A stretch of 64,000 nt of DNA, taken from the NCBI GenBank assembly GCA_963575645.1, contig OY754465.1, positions 37,893,501 to 37,957,500 on the forward strand, read 5' to 3'. The notes under the pieces are model-generated. The model had not been told where the DNA came from. It did not search any database and worked only from the letters and a program-made list of their open reading frames with translations. Shown here one piece after another: positions 23,070 to 33,856 of the stretch (positions are counted from its first letter, which is position 1; each line of letters starts with the position of its first letter). This DNA is from Xanthostigma xanthostigma (lineage: Eukaryota > Arthropoda > Insecta > Raphidioptera > Raphidiidae). Made by a program: the position numbers and the translations under genes.

Positions 23070-23498
23070 TATGCTGAGTTGCAGAAAGGATTGTCAAAAA
23101 ATTTAATTTGACAATGACCTTGGATTGAGATTATATGTTTACAATTTCCTTACACCAGAAGCAGTCTAATGTTGTTGTGAAACTTCCCGTTACATAGAAC
23201 ATTAGAGAGTACTCACAAATGGTTGATCTACACAGAAAAAGATCGCTTTTCTGGCTAAATTATGACCAAAATGCGTAGAAAATCGCTGTTTCGATGTGGA
23301 AATTAAAAAAAATGATTCTAAATGCATGTATACACAGTTTAAGACAATTAATATCGTTGCAATCGATAAGTTATTTCTCGAGAAGGATCGATCTAAAGTT
23401 TTACAACGATTTTCATATGGAGAAAAATATATGGTCACAATCTAAGGTCATTGTCAAATCAGATTTTCTGACAATGCTTTCTGCAACTGAGCATAAGT
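23070..23498. mobile_element. MITE family D, complete copy
   Basis: The left end ttatgctgagttgcagaaag and the following 45 bp (tgacaatgaccttgg) are inverted at the right end (ccaaggtcattgtca-type, ending tttctgcaactgagcataa). TIRs are about 65 bp and the element about 430 bp. Partial relatives lie at 10615, 12770 and 19895. It is non-coding. Confidence 0.75.
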
Positions 23499-23911
23499 GA
23501 CGTAATGTGATGATTCTAATAAATTATTGCGAACCGTTCAATGTTTCCTATATCTTAGAATTTTGTTCAAAATACATATTTTCCTTCCAAGCAAGTAGCC
23601 TATTTTTAAATTTAATTTTATTATTTAGTGGAGTCAAATTAGCCTAAAACAGACCTTATATTCAGAATAATTTTCCCCTCCATATTTTTTTATGAAACCA
23701 ATTGCAAAATCCTCAAAATTATGTTAACAAAAAATTCCACCTCCAGTGTTTTTGGCAAATTGTTTTTTTGGTATGTTCAAATAACTGATAAGCTGCAAAA
23801 TGGAATATCTCGAGTATAAATCGATTAAAAATTATGAAAATCTGTATACTGACTTTTTTGAGTATGCTGATTTGAGTATGCTTATTTGTTAGTTTATATG
23901 ATTAAAAGCAT

Positions 23912-24379
23912 ATACAGGGAGAGGCAGTTAAACTGTTTCAAAGTAATGGCTCTTAAACTATTGATGATATCCAAAAATGTTTCAGATGAAAGTTATAGTG
24001 TTTTAGAAGGCCGTCATACTGGACCATCCTAATTTTTTTTCGGTGGAGGCGCTGAAGTTACATCAAGGTCAACTCCACTTTTTTAATTAGAAACCCAAAT
24101 TTTTCGTCTCGCATTTTAATCCGATCGAAAAATGTTTGGAAAAAAAGTTATTTTCTTTGACCCAACAAACAATAGTCCGAAACAAAAAATATGGGTTTCT
24201 AGTTAAAAAAGTGTAGGTAATTTTAATGTAGCTTCAGCGCCTCCGTCGAAAAAAAAACGATGGTCCAGTATGATGGCCTTCTAGAACAATATAACTTTCA
24301 TCTGAAACATTTTTGGATATCATTAATAGTTTAAGGGTTATTGCTCTGTAACACTTTGAATGCCTCACCCTGTATATAC
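23912..24379. mobile_element. foldback element with arms of about 200 bp (ACAGGG ends)
   Basis: The left end tatacagggagaggca and right end tgcctcaccctgtata are inverted. The arms continue through gatatccaaaaatgtttcag, atgaaagttata, gaaggcc, actggaccat, ggaggcgctgaag and tttctagtt-type blocks with about 15% divergence. It is non-coding. ACAGGGTG-type ends also occur at 43112. Confidence 0.75.
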
Positions 24380-25146
24380 ACTTAAAAAAAAATTATCAAC
24401 ATGCGGATTCAAAACTACCACCTACATACGGTGGGAGCGCCAAAATAATGTTTTTCTCTAAATTAATTAACTTTTTTATAGGCAATTTTCGTTGTATTCA
24501 ATCGAAAATGTTAAGTTCGCCTTAGTTGAACAAAAAAATCTATAAAAAACGTATATATAGCGCAAAATAAATAATTTTAACTTATAAGTAATACATATCC
24601 TTAGCTTGAAAATGACTACTTATAAAATGTCAATATCATATTTTAAAATTGCAATATTGACAATCAAAAGTAGGGGCCTAGAGCGGAAAACACCTATATT
24701 CGAAATTGGACAAACTTCAAAGGCCTGGATTTCCAAAAACAAAATTTTCTATTTTTTTTTTTTTTGCTGAAGTAGTATTTTAGATAAACCCTTTAAGTAT
24801 GCTATCCAAACATTTTATTATTTTTTTCGACAAATTGTTTATGTCTCATCGAATTTTGTCAAATATATTGAAAACCTACGCAGTGCTCCAATGTACGGCT
24901 ACATATTATATAATTGTTAAAGTACTTAAAATAATTTTGTAACAAACGTATTGCTTCAAGAAAATGATACTTTTTCCTCTGCAATTGCTTTCATATAATT
25001 TTGCTAGTCCCAGTCCAAAGTTACAGCCATTCACATACAGCGCGCACGTTCCCACAAGCTTATTCGAATTTAAGAACGCGATCGACACGACGTGTCACCT
25101 TAATAGCCCTAGTTAACAAATTTTTGCTCGATCGAATTTCATGTGA
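24380..25146. other. unassigned AT-rich sequence
   Basis: No gene or delimited repeat recognised. Confidence 0.4.
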
Positions 25147-25738
25147 AAAAAAATTGGTTGTCTGTAAAGTCGGTTTACGGACGATAGTTTTACGTGATAA
25201 CGTATTCCGTAATACATAACCTAAATTTATATAATAATTATAATAATTCGAATCTATGATATTGCATCTTTTGCTTCAAATTTAGGTTAATTTTATTTAT
25301 TAAAATTACTTACCACCTATAATATAATTGTTTTTTTTAACTTTCTTTCTTTCGTATTTATTTTAAGTCTCAAAGATTAATTGTCATAATATTTTGAAAA
25401 CAATTGTTTCACTGTTTATATAAAATTCCAAAACCTACTTACAATATTTAAGTATTTTCATACGTCAAAAAATTTATTTTTATAATGATAAAATTTGTAT
25501 GAAAACGATTTTTTCGAGAGATGAGACCTAGCTAAAACGATTTTTTGCCCCCCAAAATCCCTTTTCAGTAAATTTCATCCAAATCCTTAGGGCCGTTTTC
25601 GAGAAAAGCACGCACAGGGTCAGGCGGAACGTTAGGAACGCTAGGAACGTTACACTTTTTCGTGCATGCAGCCGGTGTTTTATCAATTTATAAGATTGGT
25701 GATTCATCAATTTATAAGACGTTATCACGTCAAAAAAA
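25147..25738. repeat. dispersed element family F, copy 1
   Basis: The left part (aaattggttgtctgtaaagt, cggtttacggacgatag, tttacgtgataacgtattcc) and right part (agcacgcacagggtcaggcg, ctttttcgtgcatgcag, tttataagacgttatcacgt) are nearly identical to 50157-50240 and 50676-50823. The middles differ. The end-proximal acgtgataacgt is inverted between the two sides. Probably a non-autonomous DNA element whose interior is replaced or deleted. Confidence 0.65.
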
Positions 25739-26554
25739 AAATGTTACACATGCTTGCTTCGTGAAATTCTTCGTTTTTTCCAATAGCGTTATTGATTTTT
25801 TCTAAAAAAATTATTTCAAAAGTTGTTAATTCAAAACCACGTGTTTGCGCCTAAATTGTCTAATAAAACATTTTCCAACAAGAATCTCCGGTGGCATTTC
25901 GATATTTTGTATTACGCATCTTCCCAAATACGTTTCACAAGGAATCATGTAGGAGACAATTTTTCTGAAGTGAAAATCTAATTTTATACAGCTAATTATT
26001 CAGAATGAAAATGTATATAAAACAAAATTTTAAAGTCCAAAAAGTAAACTATAAATCATTCTAGTCAGTGATATATATTATTAAGCATCTGGAATTTAAA
26101 TAACCGAAATGAATGTCATTCAGCAAACTATAATTCTAATTATTATTGATATAAGATTTTGCATCTGGAACATAAGTTTACAAATAGTTATAGTCATACA
26201 GGTTGACCGGCGACACAGTGACAATAAGTTGATTTATCATCTTTCTACGAAATTTTGCGGCATACTGACATTTGGCGATACATCGATTGGAAATCCCTTT
26301 TCCATCATAGTTTATAGGTATTTTGTCTTTGGGAAGTGTAAAAAATAGCTAACTTCGTTAGATAGTAGTATTTAAAAGTGTTGGAAACCACTGGTATAGT
26401 GTAGTACGAGTATTGTATCTACATAAAACAAGATCATCAACAGATTATTTATGATGTTGGTATTTATATTATCCCATTATAATTGATTTATGTGAGATCA
26501 TTATGTTTGTGTTTTGTGGTGAATAAAGTGTTCCGATCTATATAACGCAACACA
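25739..26554. other. unassigned sequence
   Basis: Contains a second copy (about 26125-26180) of a short repeat also near 22865. Nothing else recognised. Confidence 0.4.
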
Positions 26555-26828
26555 TTACCGGCTAGCTTGCTTAGCAGTGTTGCCACTTGCCACCACATAC
26601 AGCCGTTTCACCCTGTTAAGCCACCTAAGGGGTAAGTGTAAGCAGCAAGATTGTGAGATAGAGAATAAGGCCGTCCGCATACGTGGCAACACGAAAGCAA
26701 TTCTACTGCAATACGATATCTCTTTCCTGTCACTTGCTATGTTACGTAAAGGAGTGCGGATCCACCACCAACGGGGCAATATGAAAACAATCTACTGGCG
26801 ATATACTCCACATGATGTTAATGGTGGT
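26555..26828. other. less AT-rich patch with inverted gtggcaacac
   Basis: gtgttgccacttgccaccac and a later gtggcaacac lie in opposite sense, and both strands are open for about 80 codons. No protein is recognised. It may be another short structured repeat. Confidence 0.3.
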
Positions 26829-26989
26829 TGAGGACTCCTCGTGGCTTATGAATCAAAATAAAAGCGGTACCTACTGTTTGTCATTTTTGCTGTATTTTCT
26901 AACGTTTCGGTAAAGTTCCTGCCATCTTCAGAGATCTATTTCATATACTTCTTATTTTATTTTGATCCATAAGCCATGAGGAGTCCTCA
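26829..26989 (-). mobile_element. foldback with hammerhead-like motif, locus 2
   Basis: Arms of about 34 bp (26829-26862 tgaggactcctc, ggcttatga, tcaaaataaaa; inverse 26956-26989) with two mismatches enclose about 93 bp. The spacer holds the motif on the minus strand. Confidence 0.6.
26901..26931 (-). ncRNA. hammerhead-like motif, locus 2
   Basis: On the minus strand it reads CTGAAGA, one T, GG...CC closing a loop (ggcaggaactttacc), then GAAACGTT. It has the same architecture as loci 1, 3 and 4, with a weaker stem II. Confidence 0.35.
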
Positions 26990-27339
26990 AGCGCTATACA
27001 TAAAAAGTTCTACGGATCACAACTTCTACTACTTAATAGTTTTGCAAAAAATATTCAACATGCTTGATTTGAGTAGTCCGAGCAATCTGCAACGAAGCGC
27101 GATCTGAGCAACATGTTGTCTGTAAATATGGAGACGTTGAATGCCTTTGCGGATGCTGTGTTTTTTTATGATTTTACTCTTGCGGGGCATTTTCGAAAAA
27201 AGATTACAGAAAAAGAAACGATATATATAATTAACTATTTAGGTAATTTCGGGAACCTCTATAATTTGAAAATTACGATTGCTAATAAATTGTTAGTAGA
27301 AGTTTTGTTCCAAAAATATGCATTTAAGCAGATTTATGT
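26990..27339. other. unassigned sequence
   Basis: An 89-codon frame (27113-27382) runs across here but has no recognisable motif and enters the foldback arm. Confidence 0.4.
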
Positions 27340-27459
27340 GGTTAAGGAACAATTGAAAAATAAGCTTTACCAGAGTATCTGAAGATGAAAATATATTTTT
27401 CGAAACGTTGGCCACAAGCGATACTCTGGTAAAGCTTATTTTTCAATTGTTCTTCAACC
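27340..27459 (+). mobile_element. foldback with hammerhead-like motif, locus 3
   Basis: Arms of 39 bp (27340-27378 and 27421-27459) match with two mismatches, through caattgaaaaataagcttt and accagagtat. They sit immediately on either side of the motif, so the arm would correspond to stem I of a hammerhead fold. Confidence 0.65.
27379..27420 (+). ncRNA. hammerhead-like motif, locus 3
   Basis: CTGAAGA, one T, a GAAAA/TTTTC stem-loop, then GAAACGTTGG. CGTT can pair with AGCG before the right arm. The position where a hammerhead needs U16.1 and the cleavage nucleotide reads GCG, so this copy is probably inactive. Confidence 0.4.
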
Positions 27460-29050
27460 AAATAAACCTCCTTCAGTTTTTAGATCAACTGTAACAAAGA
27501 CATAAAAAGCGCAAATAGTTTTAGCAAGTCTGGTCTGGTTGACAATTGTAATTAACACATATTTGCTTAAAACTATATAAATTCACCCAAAAGTAATGAT
27601 TCGAAAATTCATCTATATTTGCACCTTCTCTTTGAAATGCACGAGTCGACTATCTAAAATATTGCCTCATGTGCGGATGCCCGATATCGTCTTTAACGTT
27701 GATATTGCCAACGTCACTCAGTGACTTTAATTGCTTTCTTGTTACCAATTACCAATTGCCAAAAATAGTCTGATGGAATTTGGCTACTGATTCTTTTCAT
27801 CGAAGCAAAAAATGGAGAAATGAATGACAAATTCGTCATTCCACTGAAACACTGGCACATGACGTTTTATCTTGTGCAAATATTCTAATTTTCTCTATCA
27901 ACTGCACCAGTCGTGGTATTTGAGTTCAACAATAAACTACCTTTTCTGGATTTTTCTGTAACGAATCAATGGTGAAATAATGTTGTTGGGTGATTTGAGA
28001 AATTTATGAATTAAGAACAAAAACTTTGGATATTCTCGTGGATTCGCAATTTTAGATTTTTGTCCATCACAACACTAGCCTATTAGAGGAGTAGAGGAAA
28101 AATAAGAAAACAACACTACGTGGAATCTACTAAAAATCCTAAGTTAAAATTTTATGTCAATTCTTTGGACGTAGGCATTCATGAAGTCAATTTGATTTCT
28201 ATTTGTTCGCCTTTACAAGACTAGAAAATAAAAATTAATTCACGCATAGAAAGATTTTGAAAGTTGCATAATTCTATATACACTTGTTTTTATTTGAAAA
28301 AATCAATAAATCAATCTATCAAGAGTAGATTGATCATAAATTGATAATTACGATGATTTTTTGAACTAACGTCGATAAAAATTTTAAATAATTGCATAAA
28401 TAATTTTCAAGAATTATTATAATGAACTCACTACATATAATTAAGTTGTGATTATGAAAATGAGTTGAAATAAACGACAGTTCAAGATCAAGTCGTCTGC
28501 AGGTATATATTAATTATGGTTTTGTATTTAATGTGTGTGCAAAAAAAAACATCAAAACGAATCTTACTATATGAAGCAAACTATAATTATTTCACTATTA
28601 TCATTGTGAAAAAAGTGTTAAATTTTAGTAACACAATGGAGAATAATACAGTACATTAGTATATTAAACTGGGAAAAGGCCAGGACGTTATTTCGACTGC
28701 ACAAAAAAGATAAGCCGCTCAAATATATGAAGCATTAAAGCTGCAGAAGTATCTAAACTATATAACAATTAACAGTAAATACCGCAGAAGATACAAGATA
28801 CCTTAGCAGTATGTGATAACATGTCTTGTTGCTCTAAAAAGTTTGAAGCGTCGGTCAGGTCCATACTGTAATTTTTTCGTGGAAACTTCGGAATAAAATC
28901 ATAAGTGTTTGGTATTACTACTATGTTATTTAATTATTTTTTCGTTCACTGTTCGACGTTGCCGTACCTTTCGCATTCATTCGGCACTGAAATTTAGAGG
29001 CTTATTGCATTAATTTTGATGCGTTTACTATAATTTCGAGTATATTTACT
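27460..29050. other. unassigned AT-rich sequence
   Basis: About 1.6 kb with no recognised gene or repeat. Confidence 0.4.
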
Positions 29051-29284
29051 AGAGCTGTAAAAGTAACGAGAAATTGTGTACCATCGCATCGAGGCGCGTC
29101 GCATACGTGATACGATATGACTTTGTTCCTATAACGTATAACCGCATCAAACGAGTCTCGAACTGACATGGATACGATAAATTCGAGTAACGAAATGAAT
29201 TTGTAACTAACGATTCGTTACTTCGAGTCAGACGATGTACCCGTTACTCAGTAACGAATACATACGGTTTGTTACAGCTCTAAT
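29051..29284. mobile_element. small MITE with AGAGCTGTAA ends
   Basis: The left end is tagagctgtaaaagtaacga and the right end inverse tttgttacagctcta. The interior has several gttactc/gagtaac inversions. AGAGCTGTAA-type ends are typical of hAT-related MITEs. An 8-bp target duplication is not evident. Confidence 0.5.
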
Positions 29285-29397
29285 GTCATGTGACGACACC
29301 TTTAATTATTTTGTAATTTTCATTTTAATACCAGTTTTCAATCATGCGACGACTATTTTTTATTGTCTCACTTGAAGTTCAAGTATAGTGCTCCGCG

Positions 29398-29698
29398 TGT
29401 CATATGCACTGTACTATCTCATCAAACTCACGAATATTCTATTACAGCTTACTAAGCGATAACAAACACATAACAGCCGTAACTATCTTTATGTACCTCT
29501 TTATGTAAAAAACCAATGTATAACGCTACTGCAAAAGCAGACGTTACTTAACTTCGGGCTTTCAGAGCAAATGGGCATGAATTAAGTCATCATATATTAA
29601 ATAGAACTTGTAATTTTTGATAAAGAAAATAAACTTATTGTGAAAGTTAAAATACACTTTTATTTTTTTTTTCTAATATAATTACAGCATCTATAACT
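29398..29698 (+). repeat. 5' LTR of the errantivirus
   Basis: 301 bp, TGTCATATGC to ATAACT. It differs from the 3' LTR at two sites (aatagaactt versus aatagagctt; acagcatct versus acaacatct). A tataac box lies at about 29519 and a poly(A) signal AATAAA at 29628-29633. Confidence 0.97.
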
Positions 29699-29710
29699 GG
29701 CGCAGTCGGC
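29698..29710 (+). other. primer-binding site, tRNA-Ser type
   Basis: TGGCGCAGTCGGC begins at the last base of the LTR and is complementary to the 3' end of serine tRNA, the primer used by 17.6/ZAM-type errantiviruses. Confidence 0.9.
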
Positions 29711-29829
29711 ATTTTTAAAAGGGGAGAGTGAGCGAATATCATTACACCCCAAATTTAAAATACGAACCAACGTTCAATAAATAAAATAAAAGTGATTCAA
29801 CTTTAAATAAAATAAATAATTTTATAAAA

Positions 29830-30034
29830 ACAAATCAACGAATTAAAATAATAAAGCAAATAATAAGTAAACAAATCAACGAATAAAAATAGTAAAGCAA
29901 ATAATAAGTAAACAAATCAACGAATAAAAATAATAAAGCAAATAATAAATAAACAAATCAACGAATAAAAATAAAAAAGCAATTAATAAATAAACAAATC
30001 AACGAAGAAATAATAATCAAATAAAACAATTATT
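29830..30034 (+). repeat. 41-bp tandem repeats in the leader
   Basis: Five copies of acaaatcaacgaataaaaat plus a following a-rich half start at 29830, 29871, 29912, 29953 and 29994, exactly 41 bp apart. The last is truncated. They lie between the primer site and gag, where packaging or translation signals would be expected. Confidence 0.9.
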
Positions 30035-30212
30035 AAAATAAAAGTGAATATACAAATACAAGAAACTAAGTTTTAATAAAGAAAACTTTAACCAACAAAC
30101 ATCTGTAGTGGTTCGATAGTAACCAACAACAGGACGAGGCAGTCCCAGAGAAATATATCACCTAGGACCCAGAAGAAGACTACAAGAAGACAACTACCAG
30201 CATCCACCTACA

Positions 30213-30247
30213 ATGAAATCATTCATATTAATTGCAGAACTGTAAGT
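30213..30247 (+). promoter_or_regulatory. leader mini-ORF with splice donor, possible env leader exon
   Basis: ATG at 30213 opens MKSFILIAEL, a short hydrophobic run, and stops at 30245. Its ninth codon is followed by ct and then the consensus donor GTAAGT (30242-30247). Errantivirus env is translated from a spliced mRNA, so this could be the first exon, supplying the start of a signal peptide. The nearest good acceptors before the env frame (ending at 33900 and 33948) are out of phase; one at 33979 is in phase. The integrase deletion may have removed the original acceptor. Confidence 0.4.
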
Positions 30248-30335
30248 AATATTCATACATTCTTAGTAATTCCTTGATACAAATCCTGCATCCTTACAAA
30301 TAAAATTGATCATATAATTCGAATACAAATAATTT

Positions 30336-31541
30336 ATGTCCGACATAGATTCACTTAACGATCTGTTAAATTCGTTACACATAAATAATTCAGATCACGG
30401 TAATATTAATACAAACGAGAACAATATGCCGAACTCGACACCACAAACAAATACACCAACACCTACATTAGATATTAGAGATTTCCAATACATACAGGAA
30501 TTTAATGGGGAAAATCCAGAAATTTTGCAAGACTTTGTAACTACCATAGACAATCTACTAGCATATTTTCATGATAGAAACAATCCTAATAATTATCAAA
30601 ATACAAGATTGTACAATGGTATAATTTCAAAAATCACGGGAAAGGCAAAAATTTGTATTATAAATTGTAGAGCAAAAACTTGGGCAACTATTAAAGAAGT
30701 ACTTATACGAAATTATGGCGACCCACGGGAAGAAGATGACCTTCTTTTCGACTTGCTTAGCATGAGGCAAAAACCAACACAAGCTTATATAAACTTTTAT
30801 GACGAGATCTCTAGTCTATTAAGCTGCTTAATAACATACAGCGAAATAAACGATAGCGAAGCTGAACGTAAAATTAAACACCGACAATATTCAAATCTCG
30901 CAATGAAAGTTTTATTAAAGCACACACGGGAACCCATGTCTACATTTTTAAGAACAAAGGGACCAACTTCCTTAGAAAATGCTAAAAACATGCTGATTGA
31001 CGAAAGTAAAGTCATAGGGCAATTCCCTATAAATTTTAAAAATACCCCGAAAACACAGCCAAACATCAAACCCGTTTATCAACCGCGCTATACACCTCGT
31101 TATAATACACCGCAAACTCCTAAATTTCAGCCAATACAATTTCCAAATACCAGATTTCACACTGAAAATACACAACAATTTCCATCTAAACCCATCTCAA
31201 ACATACAACCACGGCCAACTTACAATCAAAGATTCCCCACTAACAAGCAGACTTTTGGCAATCAAAATCAACAACCGGTAAACGTTTTCAAACCTAACCC
31301 CAATCGAAATTTACCTCAACCAACACCCATGAGCACCACAACGCGAAATTATACTCCACCCACTAACGTATATAGAAACGCTTTTTCTAACAACGGACAA
31401 AGACCAAATTTTATATTGGAAGAATTATTTAATTCGGAAAATGTAGAAGAAACTGATGAGCAGATATATGACGAATTTCAAGATGAAGAAACCAATTCCC
31501 AAAATTTTCCTATAATCGACGACTCGAAGGAACCCACATAG
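30336..31541 (+). CDS. gag: Gag-like structural protein of the errantivirus
   Basis: 401 residues, beginning MSDIDSLNDLLNSLH. Gag forms the particle in the cytoplasm. The N-terminal half (about 45-220) has the helical, charged character of insect errantivirus Gag. Residues about 225-370 are very rich in Pro, Gln, Asn and Arg, a likely RNA-binding region, and the last 30 residues are acidic (EETDEQIYDEFQDEE). There is no CCHC zinc knuckle, as is usual for errantiviruses. The start is the first ATG of the long frame, 90 bp after the leader donor. The frame is intact. Its end overlaps pol, which is read in the -1 frame through a slippery sequence at 31502-31508. Confidence 0.9.
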   Translation: MSDIDSLNDLLNSLHINNSDHGNINTNENNMPNSTPQTNTPTPTLDIRDFQYIQEFNGENPEILQDFVTTIDNLLAYFHDRNNPNNYQNTRLYNGIISKITGKAKICIINCRAKTWATIKEVLIRNYGDPREEDDLLFDLLSMRQKPTQAYINFYDEISSLLSCLITYSEINDSEAERKIKHRQYSNLAMKVLLKHTREPMSTFLRTKGPTSLENAKNMLIDESKVIGQFPINFKNTPKTQPNIKPVYQPRYTPRYNTPQTPKFQPIQFPNTRFHTENTQQFPSKPISNIQPRPTYNQRFPTNKQTFGNQNQQPVNVFKPNPNRNLPQPTPMSTTTRNYTPPTNVYRNAFSNNGQRPNFILEELFNSENVEETDEQIYDEFQDEETNSQNFPIIDDSKEPT

Positions 31542-33856
31542 AAAGCTATAACCTTTTTGATAAAAGCCGTTTACCATACATCCAAATCGCAAATCCACCC
31601 CTGAAACTTCTCATTGATACAGGATCTACCAAATCTTTCATTGATCCTAATATTGCACAAAAATACTTTTCAAAATTTATAAAACCAGAAACTTTTACTG
31701 TTTCTACTGTATTTAATTCTCATAATTGCAATGGTGTTATTAATATTAAATCTTTCGATGAATTCAACACCGATACGAAAATAAAATTTTATATGTTCAA
31801 ATTTCATAATATTTATGACAGTCTAATAGGTATTGATAACTTATCTTTATTAGAAGCACAAATAAATATAAAAAAACAAGAAATTAGTACCCCAAATACT
31901 AAAATATCTTTTAACTATTTAGAAAGTGGCAAAGAAATTATATTTGAAGTAAAAATTCCACCTTGGTCTTCGATAACAACTAAAGTACCCGTAGATAAAA
32001 ATGGAACAATTATAATACCGGAACAAACAATCAATTTTGTTCGTATACCAGAAATCTTAGCTTGTTCAAATAATTTTCTAGCTACAATACAGTTATCCAA
32101 TGATACAAAAACAGAAAAAATATTAGCTATAACACAACCGATCAATGTAAATTCTTACAATGCAAATTCTTTTCAACTTTTTCATACTGAATCTCAGTTC
32201 ACAATCGATAAACAAAACATTGAACAGATTATAAACACTAACCATATGAATACTGAAGAAGCTGAAAAAATTATCAATCTTTGCAAAAATTACCCGGACA
32301 TATTTTATCACGAGGGACAACCACTCAGTTTTACACATAAAATAAAACACCACATACGTACCACCGACGAAATTCCGATCTACACCAAATCGTATCGTTA
32401 CCCACATGTCCACAAAGAGGAAGTCCATACGCAAATTAATAAAATGTTAGAACAGAATATTATTAGACATTCATATTCACCTTGGTCCAGTCCAGTTTGG
32501 ATTGTACCCAAAAAAATTGATAACTCTGGAAAACCAAAATGGAGAATGGTAATAGATTACAGAAAACTTAACGAAAAGACAATAGACGATAAATTTCCCA
32601 TCCCTAACATTACGGATTTACTAGATAAATTAGGACGTGCTCAATATTTCACCACTATTGATCTAGCATCAGGTTTCCATCAAGTACAAATGAACCCACC
32701 TGACATAGAAAAGACAGCATTCACCACAGACGAAGGACATTTTGAATTTTTAAGAATGCCATTTGGACTTAAAGGCGCTCCTAGTACCTTTCAAAGAGTT
32801 ATGAATGACATTTTTAAAGGATTAATGAACTCAATTTGTGTAATATACATGGACGATATACTTGTATTCTCCACATCCCTAGACGAGCATATTCAAAACC
32901 TGAAATGCATATTCAGACGTTTAAGAGAAGCAAATTTCAAAATCCAAATTGACAAATCCGAATTCCTTAAGAAAGAAACAAAATTTCTTGGACACATAGT
33001 TACCCCAGAAGGAATTAAACCAAACCCTGATAAGATAGAATGCATACAAAAATTTCCAATCCCTAAGACACAAAAAGATATCAAAAGCTTTTTAGGCCTC
33101 TTAGGCTATTATCGGAAATTCATACGCGACTTTGCGAAAATTACAACACCGTTGACAGCCTGTTTGAAAAAAAATGCTAAAGTAGAACATTCACCAGAAT
33201 TCATAAATTGTTTTCGCTTATGCCAAAATTTATTGATGAATGACCCAGTTCTTATATATCCTGATTTCACAAAACCTTTCAACGTCACAACCGACGCAAG
33301 TAACGTAGCTATTGGAGGAATCCTCTCACAAGGTCCAATAGGAAACGATCACCCTGTAGCATATGTATCACGTACACTAAACAATCACGAGAAAAATTAT
33401 TCTACTATAGAGAAAGAACTTTTAGCAATAATCTATGCTATAAAGCAATTTAGACCATACGTTTTCGGAAACAAATTTAACATAATAACGGATCATAGAC
33501 CATTACAATGGGTATTTAATATTAAGGAACCAAATTCTAAATTGATACGTTGGAAAGCAAAATTATCTGAATATGATTATAACATAATCTATAAGAAAGG
33601 TAAATTAAATACTAACGCAGACGCTCTTTCACGTGTAGAAATTCACACAAAAACCGTCGATACCAAAAATCCCGATGAAATTTCCATGATTCCAAATAAT
33701 CCTGATATACCTAATTTAGAAGATCTAGACGATATTTTAGACGATATACCGCTATCAAATTTAGCTGACATGCTAAAAGACAGAGATATACCTGAAATAG
33801 ATCCTGAGGACATTTTACAAGAATTCCTAATTCCAAATGCCAGAGAAAATAACTGA
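31487..33856 (+). CDS. pol: Pol: protease, reverse transcriptase, RNase H; no integrase
   Basis: An open frame of 790 codons, read as a Gag-Pol fusion by -1 frameshifting. Protease: LLIDTGSTKSFI with the catalytic Asp at residue 44. Reverse transcriptase: PWSSPVWIVPKK, YRKLNEKT, FTTIDLASGFHQ, the YMDD box at 32846-32857, and the thumb FLGLLGYYRKFI. RNase H: TDASNVAIGGILSQ, the STIEKELLAI helix, ITDHRPLQWVF and NADALSRVE. After this only an acidic linker of about 65 residues follows before the stop (EFLIPNARENN). Errantivirus Pol normally continues about 350-400 residues with an HHCC/DDE integrase; none is present in any frame. The stop overlaps the env-like start by 20 bp. Confidence 0.95.
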   Translation, partial: RNQFPKFSYNRRLEGTHIESYNLFDKSRLPYIQIANPPLKLLIDTGSTKSFIDPNIAQKYFSKFIKPETFTVSTVFNSHNCNGVINIKSFDEFNTDTKIKFYMFKFHNIYDSLIGIDNLSLLEAQINIKKQEISTPNTKISFNYLESGKEIIFEVKIPPWSSITTKVPVDKNGTIIIPEQTINFVRIPEILACSNNFLATIQLSNDTKTEKILAITQPINVNSYNANSFQLFHTESQFTIDKQNIEQIINTNHMNTEEAEKIINLCKNYPDIFYHEGQPLSFTHKIKHHIRTTDEIPIYTKSYRYPHVHKEEVHTQINKMLEQNIIRHSYSPWSSPVWIVPKKIDNSGKPKWRMVIDYRKLNEKTIDDKFPIPNITDLLDKLGRAQYFTTIDLASGFHQVQMNPPDIEKTAFTTDEGHFEFLRMPFGLKGAPSTFQRVMNDIFKGLMNSICVIYMDDILVFSTSLDEHIQNLKCIFRRLREANFKIQIDKSEFLKKETKFLGHIVTPEGIKPNPDKIECIQKFPIPKTQKDIKSFLGLLGYYRKFIRDFAKITTPLTACLKKNAKVEHSPEFINCFRLCQNLLMNDPVLIYPDFTKPFNVTTDASNVAIGGILSQGPIGNDHPVAYVSRTLNNHEKNYSTIEKELLAIIYAIKQFRPYVFGNKFNIITDHRPLQWVFNIKEPNSKLIRWKAKLSEYDYNIIYKKGKLNTNADALSRVEIHTKTVDTKNPDEISMIPNNPDIPNLEDLDDILDDIPLSNLADMLKDRDIPEIDPEDILQEFLIPNARENN
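31502..31508 (+). promoter_or_regulatory. candidate -1 ribosomal frameshift heptamer
   Basis: A AAT TTT in the gag frame fits X XXY YYZ and lies in the only gag-pol overlap (31487-31541), 11 codons before the gag stop. A -1 slip here joins the pol frame with no intervening stop. A downstream pseudoknot was not modelled. Confidence 0.7.
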
